Assembly: GCF_002263215.1 (NCBI RefSeq) | Contig: NZ_NLFK01000004.1 | Span: 62,001 to 126,000 of the forward strand | DNA: 64,000 nucleotides | DNA from: Actinobacillus seminis | GTDB taxonomy: Bacteria > Pseudomonadota > Gammaproteobacteria > Enterobacterales > Pasteurellaceae | Reading direction: 5' to 3' | Shown: piece by piece, positions 9,301 through 20,199 of the stretch | Numbering within the stretch: position 1 is the stretch's first letter | Layout of the letters: each line of letters starts with the position of its first letter | Position numbers and translations under genes: made by a program | Notes under the pieces: generated by a model | What the model was told of the DNA's origin: nothing | Databases searched by the model: none | The model's input: the letters and a program-made list of their open reading frames with translations, nothing else

Positions 9301-9573
9301 ATGAACAAAACAGATTTAATTGATGCAATTGCAAGTGCTGCGGAGTTAAACAAGAAACAAGCTAAAGCGGCGTTGGAAGCAACATTAGATGCAATTACAG
9401 AAAGTTTGAAAGCGGGCGATCAGGTACAATTAATTGGCTTTGGTACATTCAAGGTAAATTCACGTAAAGAACGTACGGGACGCAATCCGCAAACCGGCGC
9501 TGAAATTAAAATTGCGGCGTCTAAAGTGCCGGCCTTCGTTGCAGGTAAAGCATTAAAAGATTCTGTAAAATAA
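9301..9573 (+). CDS. hup: DNA-binding protein HU
   Basis: 90 residues, exactly the size of HU subunits. Nucleoid protein that binds and bends DNA without strong sequence preference. The sequence [20 protein letters not shown] and the beta-arm region [20 protein letters not shown] with its conserved RNPQTG tip are intact. It sits after yjaG, the same place as hupA in E. coli, and may be the only HU gene, as is common in Pasteurellaceae. AAGG lies upstream of the ATG. A strong terminator follows. Confidence 0.96.
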   Translation: MNKTDLIDAIASAAELNKKQAKAALEATLDAITESLKAGDQVQLIGFGTFKVNSRKERTGRNPQTGAEIKIAASKVPAFVAGKALKDSVK

Positions 9574-9610
9574 TCAGACTGTCATACCAAAACGGGTAAC
9601 CGTATAGCGA

Positions 9611-9638
9611 AAACCAAGTTGGATAAACTTGGTTTTTT
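9611..9638 (+). terminator. intrinsic terminator of hup
   Basis: AACCAAGTT (9612-9620) pairs perfectly with AACTTGGTT (9626-9634) around a 5-base loop, followed by TTTTAT. Confidence 0.85.
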
Positions 9639-9789
9639 ATTTTCTGTTAGTTAAATTTAAGCAATATTTTGATCTTAAAAGATAACTGCCGGTATCGATT
9701 TGTGAATTAAACGTTATAGAGTTTTATCGTCCAAGATCGAACCGAGAGAAATCAGGTTTACGCATCAAATACGTTCAGGTAAACCGGAA

Positions 9790-9832
9790 TAGGTAAAAAT
9801 ACCTGTTTCGAGGATAAATCAAAACAGGTATT
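9790..9832 (-). terminator. probable terminator of deaD
   Basis: AATACCTGTTT (9798-9808) pairs perfectly with AAACAGGTATT (9822-9832). On the minus strand the 11-bp stem runs straight into ATTTTTACC, about 50 bases past the deaD stop. The rest of the 308-base hup-deaD gap holds only a weaker GGTTTAC/GTAAACC hairpin near 9757-9787. Confidence 0.6.
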
Positions 9833-9881
9833 AGCAGTGAGATAGCGTTGGATGAGGAGAGTACCATGTGTGGAAAAATCC

Positions 9882-11723
9882 TCAATCACTTCGCGATAAA
9901 ATAGATGAGTGCTTATTTTCTACGTTCGCGACGTTCTCTCGGTGTACGTTCGCTAAAAGTGCGGTTCCTTTTTCTTTAAATTTACGCTCCGGTTTGCCAA
10001 AACGGTTTTCGCTGTTACTTCTGCCTTTGCGTTTATCGCTGTCGCGATCATAACCACGTTCATAGCCATGGACTTCACCGACAAAGGTCATACGCATTTG
10101 TTTGTTTAAAATACGCGTTTTACCAAAGACTTGTAATAATTCTTTCGGCATCCCTTGCGGAAGCTCGATTGTGGAGTAGTCATCGTATAGTTTTATGTGT
10201 CCAATATAACGACTATTAATGTCGCCTTCATTCGCGATAGCACCGACAATATGACGTACTTCCACACCATCCGCACGTCCAACTTCAACGCGGTATAAAT
10301 CCATAGGTTGTGGATTTCCGTAGCCGCGACGTTCTGCTGAACGGGAATTTTCACGACGCTCACGGCGATCGCCGCGTTCTCCGCGACGGCGTTTTTCGAT
10401 AACGGGATCCGGTGGTAAAATCAGTTTTTGTTTACCTTGCAATAGCATTAGCATTGCTGCCGCAATATCTTCTTGATCCTGATCGGCGGTAAACAAGTCT
10501 TCCAACAAACTGCGGTAGATGTCAAGATCATGATGTTCCAGCTGTTTGGTTATTTTTGCTACAAATTTTTTGCGACGACAGGCTTGCAACGCTTCATGGT
10601 TCGGTACTTCGACTTCTTCAATCGGTTTTTTCATTAAGCGTTCAATGTTGCCAAGCAGGCGACGTTCTTTCGGTTCCACGAAAAGAATCGCACGCCCTGC
10701 GCGTCCGGCACGTCCGGTACGACCGATACGATGAACATAGCTTTCCGCATCAAGTGGAATATCATAGTTAAATACTAAACTGATACGTTCTACGTCCAAA
10801 CCGCGTGCGGCAACGTCGGTAGCAACTAAAATATCCAAACTTCCATTACGTAAACGATCAAGGGTTTGTTCACGTAATTGCTGGGTCATGTCGCCATTTA
10901 ATGCTGCAGCACGGAAACCGTGTTTTTCCAATAATTCAGTAATATCTAGAGTACCGGTTTTAGTGCGGGTGAAAATAATTGCCGCATCAAAATTTTCTAC
11001 TTCAAGGAAACGTAAAAGTGCCTCATTTTTACGAAAACCATGAACATACCAGCAACTTTGCGTAATATCCGGTGCAGTTTGTTGATTAGATTGAATTTTA
11101 ACTTCTTGCGGATCCTGCATAAAGCGTTTAGTAATGCGACGAATTGGTTCTGGCATTGTCGCCGAGAATAGGGCTGTTTGGTGATTTTCCGGCAATTCCG
11201 CCATCACGGTTTCAACATCTTCAATAAAGCCCATGCGTAACATTTCATCTGCTTCATCCAATACGATAGATTGTAATTCGGATAAATCCAAGGTACCGCG
11301 GCGGATATGATCTAAAATACGACCGGGTGTACCGACTACGACTTGTGCGCCTTGTTTTAATGCACGCAATTGAATATCGTAACGTTGACCGCCATATAGA
11401 GTGACAATACGCATTCCTTTGGCGTGTTTTACAAATTGTTCGCAAGCATCAGCCACTTGAATGGCAAGTTCACGGGTTGGCGCCATCACTAACATTTGTG
11501 GATATTTTTTATCGGTGTCAATTTGCGCTAATAACGGGAGAGAGAAAGCCGCGGTTTTTCCACTACCGGTTTGCGCCATACCTAGTACGTCGCGCCCGTT
11601 TAATAAATGTGGAATACAAGCCTGTTGAATTGGTGATGGGGTCACAAAGCCCATTTCGGAAACAGCGGTAAGAATAAATTCAGGCAAGCCTAAATTATGG
11701 AAAGTAGTTTGAATTTCAGTCAT
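9882..11723 (-). CDS. deaD: DEAD-box ATP-dependent RNA helicase DeaD (CsdA)
   Basis: 613 residues from the ATG at 11723, chosen because [17 protein letters not shown] begins the Q-motif region. An upstream in-frame start adds 12 unlikely residues. RNA helicase for ribosome assembly and mRNA turnover in the cold. Motif I AQTGSGKT, motif II DEAD, motif [14 protein letters not shown] and the C-terminal RNA-binding region are all present. Odd point: the last ~20 codons read [20 protein letters not shown], while the frame one step over reads [16 protein letters not shown] and stops at 9913-9915. That is the basic tail expected of DeaD. A 1-base slip in GAAAAAGG near 9965 would restore it. nlpI and pnp lie upstream in the same direction, a conserved order. 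Confidence 0.93.
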   Translation of the reverse strand: MTEIQTTFHNLGLPEFILTAVSEMGFVTPSPIQQACIPHLLNGRDVLGMAQTGSGKTAAFSLPLLAQIDTDKKYPQMLVMAPTRELAIQVADACEQFVKHAKGMRIVTLYGGQRYDIQLRALKQGAQVVVGTPGRILDHIRRGTLDLSELQSIVLDEADEMLRMGFIEDVETVMAELPENHQTALFSATMPEPIRRITKRFMQDPQEVKIQSNQQTAPDITQSCWYVHGFRKNEALLRFLEVENFDAAIIFTRTKTGTLDITELLEKHGFRAAALNGDMTQQLREQTLDRLRNGSLDILVATDVAARGLDVERISLVFNYDIPLDAESYVHRIGRTGRAGRAGRAILFVEPKERRLLGNIERLMKKPIEEVEVPNHEALQACRRKKFVAKITKQLEHHDLDIYRSLLEDLFTADQDQEDIAAAMLMLLQGKQKLILPPDPVIEKRRRGERGDRRERRENSRSAERRGYGNPQPMDLYRVEVGRADGVEVRHIVGAIANEGDINSRYIGHIKLYDDYSTIELPQGMPKELLQVFGKTRILNKQMRMTFVGEVHGYERGYDRDSDKRKGRSNSENRFGKPERKFKEKGTALLANVHRENVANVENKHSSILSRSD

Positions 11724-11855
11724 TAAAAAATACTCGAATGTAAAAAAAGGAAAGCTCAATAGCTCCTTTCAGATAATTATAAATTGTTGCTTACAAGGAT
11801 AATCCCTAATTCGTTTCACAACACCGGAGACAAAAAACCGGAAAGATTAGATGTC

Positions 11856-12753
11856 TTATTCTGCTTGATTTGGTTTCAATTGATTCAATTCAAGCAATGC
11901 AAAACGATACTCAACAAAGTTATACACCTGATTTGCTATGGCAAGTTTAAATAGCGTTTCCGCTTCGTCAACTTGACCCATATTGAGTTTTTGTTTTGCC
12001 AGATAGAAGTAAGTTTCAGTCAAAATCTCAGCGTGTTGCGATGATGTCGAATCAACAAAACGCTGTGCTTTCTTTTGTAATTCTTCGACTGTTAATTTAC
12101 CTAAATAATATTGGACAATATTTGTACCCCAGTAGTCTGCGGAAAGTTTTGTTGCACGTGTTGCCAGATTTTGTTGCGCTTCATTCGGTTTCAATTTCAG
12201 CTCATTTAAATATAGCCATAAGACACGATAAGGATCAGATTTATCTGCTTGATAAAAGTTCAGAAAATCCTCTTCCGCCAGATTATAACGTCCCACATAA
12301 TAGAAATCCAAACCTCGGTTGAGGTAAGTATATTCATAGTTGGGATCCAATTCCAACACTGCATTGAATGCATCCAATGCACCATCATAGTCTTCATCTA
12401 ATAGCAGATAAAGTCCAAGATAATTATACACTGCCGCCATTTTAGGTTGGAGTGCGAGTGCTTGAGTAAAATCATAGCGAGCTAACCCCCATAAACTGAG
12501 GCTGTCATATAAAACACCGCGTTAAAAATGCAGTGTTGCCCGCTCATTATCACTCATCTGCCCCACGATGGCTTATGCGAACAATCATGACTTCTTGTTC
12601 AAAGTGAATATTCGGATTTTGTTCTGCCAATATGAGCTTATTTCTCGTTCCTAAGCTTGAGCCGGTACTAATACAACCGCTCAAAAATAGAACAATCCAA
12701 AAGCTTGGCAAGAATTGGACGAATTTTAACAACCGAGGAAGTTGTAACATCAC
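11856..12753 (-). pseudogene. nlpI: nlpI lipoprotein gene, broken by frameshift and nonsense codon
   Basis: Starts with a lipoprotein signal (PSFWIVLFLSGC, lipid Cys at residue 27) and continues to ...FEQEVMIVRISH. The frame then leaves phase near 12561-12570. One frame over it continues VGQMSDNERATLHF, hits TAA at 12522-12524 where relatives have YERGVLYDSL, and goes on as RGVLYDSLSLWGLARYDFTQ into a long tetratricopeptide-repeat frame (12440-11856) that matches NlpI to its C terminus. NlpI is an outer-membrane TPR lipoprotein that acts as adaptor for the Prc protease in E. coli. The position between pnp and deaD is the conserved one. Two independent lesions argue for real loss, though the TPR part could in principle start internally at 12440 as a protein without its lipid anchor. 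Confidence 0.85.
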
Positions 12754-12889
12754 GGATAAGCCTTATAGCACAGATATTGCTCGTTTTTCATAGTATTACG
12801 ACGATATTGTCGTACTATGATATTAGATTATCACTGAATGATACCGAACTAAGTGTCCGGCATCATTCAGTTAAACTTTAAATTTCCTC

Positions 12890-15022
12890 TTATTCCACGT
12901 CAGAGGCGACAGGTGGTTGTGCTTCCACTGTTTTAGCAACGAGATCTTTCATGGTTAAACGAATACGTCCTTGACGATCAATTTCAACAACTTTTACTGT
13001 CACTTCTTGACCGACACTTAAGTAATCACTTACTTTCTCAACGCGTTCTTCTGCAATTTGAGAAATATGTACTAAGCCTTCTTTGTTGCCGACTAACGTT
13101 ACGAAAGCACCGAAATCTGCTAAACGGGATACTTTACCCTTGTAAGTCGCGCCGGCTTCAACTTCAGCAGTAATGTCTTCGATACGTGCCATGACTTCTT
13201 TAACCGCACTGTTGTCAACTGCTGCAATTTTAACCGTACCGTCATCGTCAATATCAATAGAAGTACTGGTTTCTTCGGTTAATGCGCGAATTACCGCACC
13301 ACCTTTACCTATCACATCTTTGATTTTCTTCGGATCAATTTTCATGGTATAGATACGCGGCGCGAATTCAGAAATACTTTCGCGTGGGGCAGAAATCGCT
13401 TGCTCCATTACACCTAAAATATGCATCCGCGCGCTTTTCGCTTGGTTTAACGCAATTTGCATAATTTCGGCAGTAATGCCTTCGATTTTAATATCCATTT
13501 GTAACGCAGTGACCCCTTCGCGTGTACCGGCGACTTTGAAGTCCATATCGCCAAGGTGGTCTTCGTCACCTAAAATATCAGAAAGTACCACGAATTTATC
13601 TTCTTCTTTCACCAAGCCCATAGCAATACCTGCAACAGCGGCTTTAATCGGTACACCCGCATCCATTAACGCAAGGGAGGCACCACATACGGATGCCATG
13701 GAAGAAGATCCATTGGATTCTGTAATTTCAGATACTACGCGAACGACATAAGGGAATTCGGTAAGTGTGGGCATCACGGCGCTCACACCACGTTTTGCCA
13801 AACGACCGTGACCGATTTCACGACGTTTCGGAGAGCCGATCATCCCGGTTTCACCGACAGAATATGGCGGGAAGTTATAGTGGAATAAGAAATGATCGGT
13901 TTTTTCGCCGGTCAATTCATCAATAATTTGCGCATCACGTTCAGTCCCTAACGTCGCGACTGCTAAGGCTTGCGTTTCACCGCGAGTGAAAATGGCTGAG
14001 CCATGAGTACGAGGTAATACGCCGGTACAAATATCTAATGCACGAACAGTATCTACCGTACGACCATCAATACGCGGTTCACCATTTAAAATACGACTAC
14101 GCACGATTTGACTTTCAAGTGCGGTGAAAATATCAACAATTTTTCCTTCGCTGATTTCTTCGCCTTCCGGTGCTTCTGCGGTGATTTGTGCAATCACATC
14201 CGCTTTGATGCTATCAATTTGCTCATAGCGAGCTTGTTTTTCTGTAATACGATAAGCATCACCCAAACGCGCTTCAGCAATGGCTTTTACTTTGTCGATT
14301 AACGCGGTATTTGGTTGTGGCGCAACCCAATCCCAACGCGGTTTTCCGGCTTCGGCTGCAAATTCTTTGATTGCTTCCACAACTACTTGTTGTTGCTGAT
14401 GACCGAAGACTACCGCGGCTAACATTTGTTCTTCAGTTAAAATATCCGCTTCGGATTCAACCATTAATACCGCTTTATCCGTACCCGCAACCACTAAATC
14501 CAAACGACTTTGTTTTTGTTCGTTAATGGTTGGGTTCAAGACAAATTGATTATTGATAAAACCAACACGTGCCGCCCCGATTGGACCGTTGAATGGAACG
14601 CCGGAAAGAGAAAGTGCAGCGGAAGCTCCGATCATTGCAACTAAATCCGGGCTGATTTGCGGATTAACGGACACCACAGTGGCAACCACTTGAATCTCGT
14701 TAAAGAAACCTTCCGGGAATAATGGACGAATCGGACGGTCGATTAAACGTGCGATTAAGGTTTCGCCTTCAGATGGACGACCTTCACGTTTAAAAAATCC
14801 ACCCGGAATGCGACCTGCTGCGTAAGTACGCTCTTGATAATTAACAGTTAATGGAAAGAAATCTTGCCCTTCTTTCACCTCTTTTTTGGCAACAACGCTG
14901 ACAAATACTGTCGTATCGTCCATGCTCGCCATGACCGCGGCGGTCGCTTGACGTGCAATTGCACCGGTTTCTAATGTTACGGTATGTTGACCGTATTTAA
15001 ACTGTTTAACAATTGGATTCAC
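12890..15022 (-). CDS. pnp: polyribonucleotide nucleotidyltransferase (PNPase)
   Basis: 710 residues from a GTG at 15022 ([20 protein letters not shown]), the start that fits the family. AAAAAGG lies about 9 bases upstream. A TTG 21 bases earlier would overlap that ribosome site. Trimeric 3'-5' phosphorolytic exoribonuclease of the RNA degradosome. Two RNase PH domains (about residues 1-220 and 310-545), then a KH domain ([11 protein letters not shown]-type motif, here [20 protein letters not shown]) and an S1 domain ([22 protein letters not shown]). Catalytic-core blocks [29 protein letters not shown] and [15 protein letters not shown] are intact. First gene of the pnp-nlpI-deaD array. Confidence 0.97.
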   Translation of the reverse strand: MNPIVKQFKYGQHTVTLETGAIARQATAAVMASMDDTTVFVSVVAKKEVKEGQDFFPLTVNYQERTYAAGRIPGGFFKREGRPSEGETLIARLIDRPIRPLFPEGFFNEIQVVATVVSVNPQISPDLVAMIGASAALSLSGVPFNGPIGAARVGFINNQFVLNPTINEQKQSRLDLVVAGTDKAVLMVESEADILTEEQMLAAVVFGHQQQQVVVEAIKEFAAEAGKPRWDWVAPQPNTALIDKVKAIAEARLGDAYRITEKQARYEQIDSIKADVIAQITAEAPEGEEISEGKIVDIFTALESQIVRSRILNGEPRIDGRTVDTVRALDICTGVLPRTHGSAIFTRGETQALAVATLGTERDAQIIDELTGEKTDHFLFHYNFPPYSVGETGMIGSPKRREIGHGRLAKRGVSAVMPTLTEFPYVVRVVSEITESNGSSSMASVCGASLALMDAGVPIKAAVAGIAMGLVKEEDKFVVLSDILGDEDHLGDMDFKVAGTREGVTALQMDIKIEGITAEIMQIALNQAKSARMHILGVMEQAISAPRESISEFAPRIYTMKIDPKKIKDVIGKGGAVIRALTEETSTSIDIDDDGTVKIAAVDNSAVKEVMARIEDITAEVEAGATYKGKVSRLADFGAFVTLVGNKEGLVHISQIAEERVEKVSDYLSVGQEVTVKVVEIDRQGRIRLTMKDLVAKTVEAQPPVASDVE

Positions 15023-15220
15023 AATGTTTTTCCTTTTTATCAAATAAAACTATCGGCGAGATTATCGCCTTAACTTGTGCATTTTCCTAATTGCGACTAG
15101 CGAAAATAATCTCCTAACTTACCGCTTTGGGGAATTTATAAAATTATTTTTGATAGCCGCACGCCAACAGGAAAAAAACAAGCCACGGCATTATACAGGT
15201 CTTTTGGGTTTATGGGTAAT

Positions 15221-15236
15221 AAAAAAAAAAAAAAAA
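15221..15236. repeat. A16 homopolymer between pnp and hslU
   Basis: Sixteen consecutive A on the plus strand. Read on the minus strand, AAAAGCGCAC leads into T16, so a tiny stem (AAAAG/CTTTT) with a very long T-run may terminate hslVU. The 308-base gap otherwise holds AT-rich sequence and presumably the pnp promoter and leader. Confidence 0.5.
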
Positions 15237-15351
15237 GTGCGCTTTTACTAAATGTTTATATTTTATTTAAAATTATTTTTTAAATTATTTAAACAATGAA
15301 TTAAAAATACACATTTTATTTAAACGAATAACATTTCTGAATTAGAGCGGT

Positions 15352-16683
15352 TTATAAGATAAAACGACTCAAATCTTCGTTTTCAACCACATCACCTAAT
15401 GCATCAACGACAAAGGCTTCATCAATGTTAACCGTTTGTCCGCTCATATCGCTGGCGTTAAATGAAATTTTATCCATCAAACGCTCCATTACTGTATGTA
15501 AACGTCTGGCACCGATATTCTCTGTTTTTTCATTAACACGGAAAGCCGCTTCGGCAATTTTTTTAATTGCTTCTTGAGTAAAGGTAATGTTTACGCCTTC
15601 GGTTGCCATTAATGCTTTGTATTGTTCCGTTAATGAAGCATTCGGCTCGGTGAGGATGCGCTCAAAATCATGTGCAGTTAAAGCAGATAACTCCACGCGA
15701 ATTGGTAAACGACCTTGCAATTCCGGAATAAGATCCGACGGACGAGCAACTTGGAAGGCGCCGGAAGCAATAAACAAAATATGATCGGTTTTGACCATTC
15801 CGTGTTTGGTATTGACAGTGGAGCCTTCGACCAGCGGAAGTAAATCACGTTGCACACCTTCGCGCGATACATCAGCGCCGCTGTATTCGCCTTTTTTACA
15901 AATCTTGTCAATTTCATCAATAAAAACAATCCCATTTTGCTCGACGGAATCAATGACTTTTTGTTTTAATTCCTCCGGATTAATTAATTTTGCGGCTTCA
16001 TCTTCGATTAAGGTTTTTAGTGCATCCTTAATTTTCATTTTGCGCTTAGTAGTTTGTGAGTTAGATAAGCCTTGGAATAAGGATTGTAATTGATTGGCCA
16101 TATCTTCCATACCCGGAGGGGTCATAATTTCTACCCCCATTGGCACAGCAGTAATATCAATTTCGATTTCTTTTTCGTCTAATTGTCCTTCACGTAATTT
16201 TTTACGGAAAACTTGGCGCGTATTGCTGCTCAGATTATGCCCTTCAACTTCCCCCCATTGATTTTTACTTGGCGGTAATAATACATCTAAAATGCGATCT
16301 TCTGCCGCTTCTTCAGCACGAAAACGGTTCTTTTCAATTTCTTGTTGGCGCACTAATTTCATGGCGCTATCAGTCAAATCACGAATAATAGAATCCACTT
16401 CTTTACCGACGTAGCCGACTTCGGTAAATTTTGTGGCCTCTACTTTAATAAAAGGAGCATTAGCAAGTTTTGCCAGACGACGGGCAATTTCGGTTTTCCC
16501 CACGCCGGTCGGTCCAATCATGAGAATATTTTTCGGAGTTACTTCGTGGCGAAGCGGTTCTTGTAATTGCATTCTGCGCCAACGGTTACGCAAGGCGATC
16601 GCTACTGCACGTTTGGCATCCGCTTGACCGATAATGTGTAAATCAAGTTCGGAAACAATTTCTCTTGGGGTCATTTCAGACAT
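15352..16683 (-). CDS. hslU: ATPase subunit of the HslUV protease
   Basis: 443 residues, identical length to E. coli HslU (ClpY). AAA+ unfoldase that feeds substrates to the HslV peptidase. Walker A GPTGVGKT near residue 57, Walker B FIDEIDKI near 253, the intermediate I-domain between them, the sensor-2 region [10 protein letters not shown], and the C-terminal tail LSRFIL that docks into HslV. It lies 56 bases after hslV in the same direction and shares its heat-shock promoter. The first residues [17 protein letters not shown]-like segment is intact from the ATG with AAGGAATATATT upstream. Confidence 0.97.
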   Translation of the reverse strand: MSEMTPREIVSELDLHIIGQADAKRAVAIALRNRWRRMQLQEPLRHEVTPKNILMIGPTGVGKTEIARRLAKLANAPFIKVEATKFTEVGYVGKEVDSIIRDLTDSAMKLVRQQEIEKNRFRAEEAAEDRILDVLLPPSKNQWGEVEGHNLSSNTRQVFRKKLREGQLDEKEIEIDITAVPMGVEIMTPPGMEDMANQLQSLFQGLSNSQTTKRKMKIKDALKTLIEDEAAKLINPEELKQKVIDSVEQNGIVFIDEIDKICKKGEYSGADVSREGVQRDLLPLVEGSTVNTKHGMVKTDHILFIASGAFQVARPSDLIPELQGRLPIRVELSALTAHDFERILTEPNASLTEQYKALMATEGVNITFTQEAIKKIAEAAFRVNEKTENIGARRLHTVMERLMDKISFNASDMSGQTVNIDEAFVVDALGDVVENEDLSRFIL

Positions 16684-16739
16684 AATATATTCCTTTTACA
16701 ATATAATTACTACGTATGGTATTTGTTGCGGCATCAAAT

Positions 16740-17264
16740 TTAGGGTAATTCTTCGATCGTAAAATTGGTATTGGTATAAACACAGATATCGCCAGCAATT
16801 TGTAAGGATTTTTCGACGATTTTACGGGCGGAAAGCTCGGTATTTTGCACTAAGGCACGGGCAGCAGACAGGGCGTAATTGCCACCGGATCCAATTGCAA
16901 GAATTTGATCATCTTCCGGTTGAACCACATCACCGATACCCGTAATAATTAAGCTTTCTTTTTCATCTGCGACGATAAGCATAGCCTCTAATTTGCGTAA
17001 GGCGCGATCCGTTCTCCAATCTTTCGCTAATTCGACCGCACTTTTAAGCAAATGCCCTTGGTGTAATTCGAGTTTGCGTTCAAATAATTCAAATAGGGTG
17101 AATGCGTCGGCAGTACCGCCGGCAAAACCTGCTAATACTTTGTTATTGTATAAGCGACGGACTTTGCGTGCGTTGCCTTTCATTACAGTATTGCCGAGGG
17201 ATACTTGTCCATCACCGCCCACAACCACTTTTCCGTTGCGGCGAACACTTACGATCGTTGTCAT
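16740..17264 (-). CDS. hslV: peptidase subunit of the HslUV protease
   Basis: 174 residues. Threonine protease related to proteasome beta subunits. After removal of Met1 the N-terminal Thr (MTTIVSV) is the nucleophile. The [14 protein letters not shown] segment, the KVRRLY motif and the [18 protein letters not shown] block are typical. AAAAAAG lies upstream of the ATG. Forms a double hexamer capped by HslU. Confidence 0.97.
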   Translation of the reverse strand: MTTIVSVRRNGKVVVGGDGQVSLGNTVMKGNARKVRRLYNNKVLAGFAGGTADAFTLFELFERKLELHQGHLLKSAVELAKDWRTDRALRKLEAMLIVADEKESLIITGIGDVVQPEDDQILAIGSGGNYALSAARALVQNTELSARKIVEKSLQIAGDICVYTNTNFTIEELP

Positions 17265-17298
17265 CTTTTTTCCTATGCTTTATTGATACATGGAAACT

Positions 17299-17326
17299 AA
17301 GTGGGGATGAAATTGCGGCTTTCAAG
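17299..17326 (-). promoter_or_regulatory. sigma-32 heat-shock promoter of hslVU
   Basis: On the minus strand CTTGAAA (17326-17320) is followed after 13 bases by CCCCACTT (17306-17299). This is close to the sigma-32 consensus CTTGAAA / CCCCATnT with ideal spacing, about 35 bases upstream of the hslV start. Confidence 0.8.
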
Positions 17327-17435
17327 AGTTGATGGCAGATTTTCAAGGAGTTTTTCACGCAGGCAATTGCGTTGGTATAGCGCTGACATAAAAAATAGAA
17401 AAGTGCGGTCAAAAAATGCCATATCTCGCTAGAAA

Positions 17436-17460
17436 AGAAGGCATCAATTTGATGCCTTCT
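17436..17460 (-). terminator. intrinsic terminator of yidC
   Basis: AGAAGGCATCAA (17436-17447) and TTGATGCCTTCT (17449-17460) form a long perfect stem. On the minus strand it runs into TTTTCTAG, 12 bases after the yidC stop codon. Confidence 0.75.
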
Positions 17461-17471
17461 AAAATCAGGGA

Positions 17472-19109
17472 TTATTTTTTGCGAGAATGTAAGCCTTTTT
17501 TCTCCAACCCGCGGTAGATTAATTGTTGTTGAACAATTGTGATCAAGTTGGACACCAACCAATATAACACCAAGCCGGCAGGGAACCAAAGGAAGAATAC
17601 CATGAAAATCAATGGCATAAAGTTCATCACTTTTTGTTGCATTGGATCTGTTACCGGGGTTGGCGACATTTTTTGTAACAAGAACATTGACCCCCCCATC
17701 AAAATCGGCAGAATATAGTATGGATCTTGTGCTGATAAGTCTTGAATCCAACCGAAGAATGGCGCATGACGTAATTCAACCGCTTCCATAAATGTCCAAT
17801 ATAAGGCGATAAAAATCGGCATTTGGAGTAGAATTGGCAAACAACCGCCTAACGGGTTTACTTTTTCTTCTTTATACAATTTCATCATTTCTTGGCTCAT
17901 GCGTTGGCGATCATCGCCGAAACGTTCACGCATTTCTTGCATTTTCGGTTGCAACATGCGCATTTTTGCCATTGAGGTGTATTGCGCTTTGGTTAACGGA
18001 TATAAAATCGCTTTCACCACTAAGGTTACCCCAATAATCGCCAAGCCCCAGTTTTGTACTAAAGATTGAATAAGGGTCAATAATATGAATAACGGCTTAG
18101 CAATGAACCATGCCCAACCGTAATCTACGGTTAAGTCTAAGTAGTTAGCCACCTCGCCCATTTGATCTTGCAATTTAGGACCTGTCCATAATTTGCTGGT
18201 GATGATTTGTGTGGCGCCTGCCGGAACGACGGTCACCGGTCCGCGATAACCAATAGAACCGATATTGTTTGGTTTATCAGTTAAGGTATAAAGTTGGTTA
18301 TCTGCATCTTGATTCGGAATCCAAGCGGAGACGAAATAATGTTGCAAAATCGCAACCCAACCGGCTTTAGTGTTAACGGATAAATTAGCATTTTCCATAT
18401 CTTCAAAACTGTATTTTTTATAGTTCGTTTCGGAAGAAGAATATGCGCCACCGGTATAAGTTGGCATTGCCATGCTGCCGGAACTTTCCACGAGAGTATG
18501 TCTTAATTGACCGTAAGGCTCAACTTCGATAGCATCTGCACTTTGGTTTTGAATTTCAAAGTTAACGTCAACATCGTATTTACCGCGTTTTAACACGAAG
18601 ATTTTACGATAAGTCACCCCGTTTTTCTCAAAGACGAAAGGAACGCTAAGTTCATCTTGCCCTTCTGCCAATTTGAAGTTATCACCGTTCACTTGATAAT
18701 CAGCGCGACCGGCAATGCTATCGATACCGTCTTTTCCGATTAAACCGCTTTGAGCGATATAAACCTGTTCAGGTGTATTTTTTAACAACGCAAAAGGCGT
18801 ATTGGATTTTAATTCCGCATCATATTTTAACAACTCAGAACTGATTACATCACCGCCTAAAGTATCTACCTTTAAGCGAAATACATCATTTTCAAGGGTA
18901 ATGACGCGTCCTTTGATTTGTGTATTGGTAGCGATTGCAGCAGTTGAAGAAGAACCGACAGGAACATCGGAAGTGTTCGCAGGCGTTGTGGTTTGCGCTT
19001 GTTCAGCGGCAACTGGCTGAGGCGTATTGTAATCCACTTGCCATTGCTGATAAACAAGAAAAGAAATAAAGAGTAGTGCTAGCACTAATAGGCTACGTCT
19101 TGAATCCAT
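17472..19109 (-). CDS. yidC: membrane protein insertase YidC
   Basis: 545 residues, the gram-negative length. Inserts inner-membrane proteins with or without SecYEG. An N-terminal membrane anchor ([18 protein letters not shown]), a large periplasmic beta-domain (about residues 50-320), then the conserved five-helix core with the cytoplasmic coiled hairpin [20 protein letters not shown] and the C-terminal [21 protein letters not shown] segment. The positively charged end is [12 protein letters not shown]. Its start touches the stop of yidD (shared base 19109), so the genes are translationally linked in the conserved rpmH-rnpA-yidD-yidC cluster. Confidence 0.97.
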   Translation of the reverse strand: MDSRRSLLVLALLFISFLVYQQWQVDYNTPQPVAAEQAQTTTPANTSDVPVGSSSTAAIATNTQIKGRVITLENDVFRLKVDTLGGDVISSELLKYDAELKSNTPFALLKNTPEQVYIAQSGLIGKDGIDSIAGRADYQVNGDNFKLAEGQDELSVPFVFEKNGVTYRKIFVLKRGKYDVDVNFEIQNQSADAIEVEPYGQLRHTLVESSGSMAMPTYTGGAYSSSETNYKKYSFEDMENANLSVNTKAGWVAILQHYFVSAWIPNQDADNQLYTLTDKPNNIGSIGYRGPVTVVPAGATQIITSKLWTGPKLQDQMGEVANYLDLTVDYGWAWFIAKPLFILLTLIQSLVQNWGLAIIGVTLVVKAILYPLTKAQYTSMAKMRMLQPKMQEMRERFGDDRQRMSQEMMKLYKEEKVNPLGGCLPILLQMPIFIALYWTFMEAVELRHAPFFGWIQDLSAQDPYYILPILMGGSMFLLQKMSPTPVTDPMQQKVMNFMPLIFMVFFLWFPAGLVLYWLVSNLITIVQQQLIYRGLEKKGLHSRKK

Positions 19110-19369
19110 TATTTTTTCTCTTTTTTGTTATTAATATTCGGCGGCACAGGATCGTATCCGCCAGCGTTCAAAGGATGACATTTTAATATACGTTTGACCG
19201 TAAGCCAACTACCTTTTGCAACGCCATGTATTTTTAATGCTTCCAGTGCATAGCAAGAACAGGTTGGCGTAAACCGACAACGAGGTCCAATGATCGGGCT
19301 GATCACAACTTGGTAAAACCGAACCGACCTAACTAAGATTTTTGCGCCAAACGAAGGTGTCTTTTCCAT
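19109..19369 (-). CDS. yidD: membrane protein insertion efficiency factor YidD
   Basis: 86 residues. Small amphipathic, membrane-associated protein of the YidD (UPF0161) family that aids YidC-dependent insertion. It carries the family core [20 protein letters not shown] and [20 protein letters not shown] with the conserved cysteine cluster. It overlaps rnpA by 37 bases and abuts yidC, the standard arrangement. Confidence 0.95.
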   Translation of the reverse strand: MEKTPSFGAKILVRSVRFYQVVISPIIGPRCRFTPTCSCYALEALKIHGVAKGSWLTVKRILKCHPLNAGGYDPVPPNINNKKEKK

Positions 19370-19692
19370 AACTTATCCAAGGTTGCAAATAACGTGCGGT
19401 TATTTAACTTACCAATACCGGCTTTTGCCACGATAATAAAATCGTAAGCAGGCAGCTGATGTTGTAATGAGCGAAAACTTTCGCGACAAACACGTTTAAT
19501 GCGGTTGCGATCGTGGGCGCGCTTTAAATGTTTTTTTGCCACAGTTAAGCCTAAGCGGGGATGGTCAAGGTCATTTTGGCGGGCAAGAATGCTAATTTCC
19601 GGACTACTCGCTCGAAGCGGATCTTGAAAAACGTATTTGAATTGAGAGGGAGTTAACAGACGTAACTCCCGAGAAAAGTTTAGCGTAATCAC
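19333..19692 (-). CDS. rnpA: ribonuclease P protein component
   Basis: 119 residues starting at a GTG ([20 protein letters not shown]). Basic protein cofactor of RNase P that helps the RNA subunit bind precursor tRNA. The RNR motif region [20 protein letters not shown] and the central [10 protein letters not shown] strand are intact. The GTG was chosen because the family N terminus begins at this residue and no ATG is available upstream. It lies 15 bases after rpmH. Confidence 0.95.
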   Translation of the reverse strand: MITLNFSRELRLLTPSQFKYVFQDPLRASSPEISILARQNDLDHPRLGLTVAKKHLKRAHDRNRIKRVCRESFRSLQHQLPAYDFIIVAKAGIGKLNNRTLFATLDKLWKRHLRLAQKS

Positions 19693-19707
19693 ACCGATAA
19701 GGGTTGA

Positions 19708-19842
19708 TTATGCAGATAAACTTTTACGACCTTTAGCGCGACGACGAGCTAAAACTTGGCGGCCGTTTTTAGTTGCCATACGCGCACGGAAACCGTGAGT
19801 ACGACTGCGTTTTAATACAGAAGGTTGAAATGTACGTTTCAT
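19708..19842 (-). CDS. rpmH: 50S ribosomal protein L34
   Basis: 44-residue, very basic protein: begins [20 protein letters not shown] and ends [10 protein letters not shown]. Universal large-subunit protein. First gene of the minus-strand cluster and divergent from dnaA, as in most gamma-proteobacteria. The ATG at 19842 is preceded by TAGGTAGATTATAGTT on the minus strand. Confidence 0.96.
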
Positions 19843-20018
19843 AACTATAATCTACCTAAATCAAAATTGTTACATCATTGTTTTTGATTCAAGGAGGATC
19901 AAAAACACGAATATTGAAACAAGGGTTATTCAAATAAGGAACGGAATTGTAATCTGAAATTCAGCGTTCGTCAAATCGGAATACGCAAAATTGAAGAAAT
20001 AACTCTTCTTTTTCGCCT

Positions 20019-20052
20019 AAACCGTATAAAAGCGCTGGGGATTATACGGTTT
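20019..20052. promoter_or_regulatory. 11-bp hairpin in the rpmH-dnaA divergent region
   Basis: AAACCGTATAA (20019-20029) pairs perfectly with TTATACGGTTT (20042-20052) around a 12-base loop (AAGCGCTGGGGA). It lies in the 357-base gap between the divergent rpmH and dnaA genes, which must hold promoters for both. I see no clear DnaA boxes (TTATnCACA) or AT-rich 13-mers, so there is no support for oriC here. Confidence 0.5.
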
Positions 20053-20199
20053 TTACAAAAAATCTCAAGCAAGCTTTTTCGCTTTTTTGATCCTTTTCTA
20101 AAGATCTTTGATCAACTTTATTGTAGAATAATCCGAATTCACACCGCACTTCTTGTGGGCTCTGCTAAATTTTTGATTTTATAAACGATAAAATAACAA

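Noticed and set aside
19843-20199. Origin of replication next to dnaA
   Set aside because: No DnaA boxes or AT-rich 13-mers are visible; in Haemophilus oriC is not beside dnaA.
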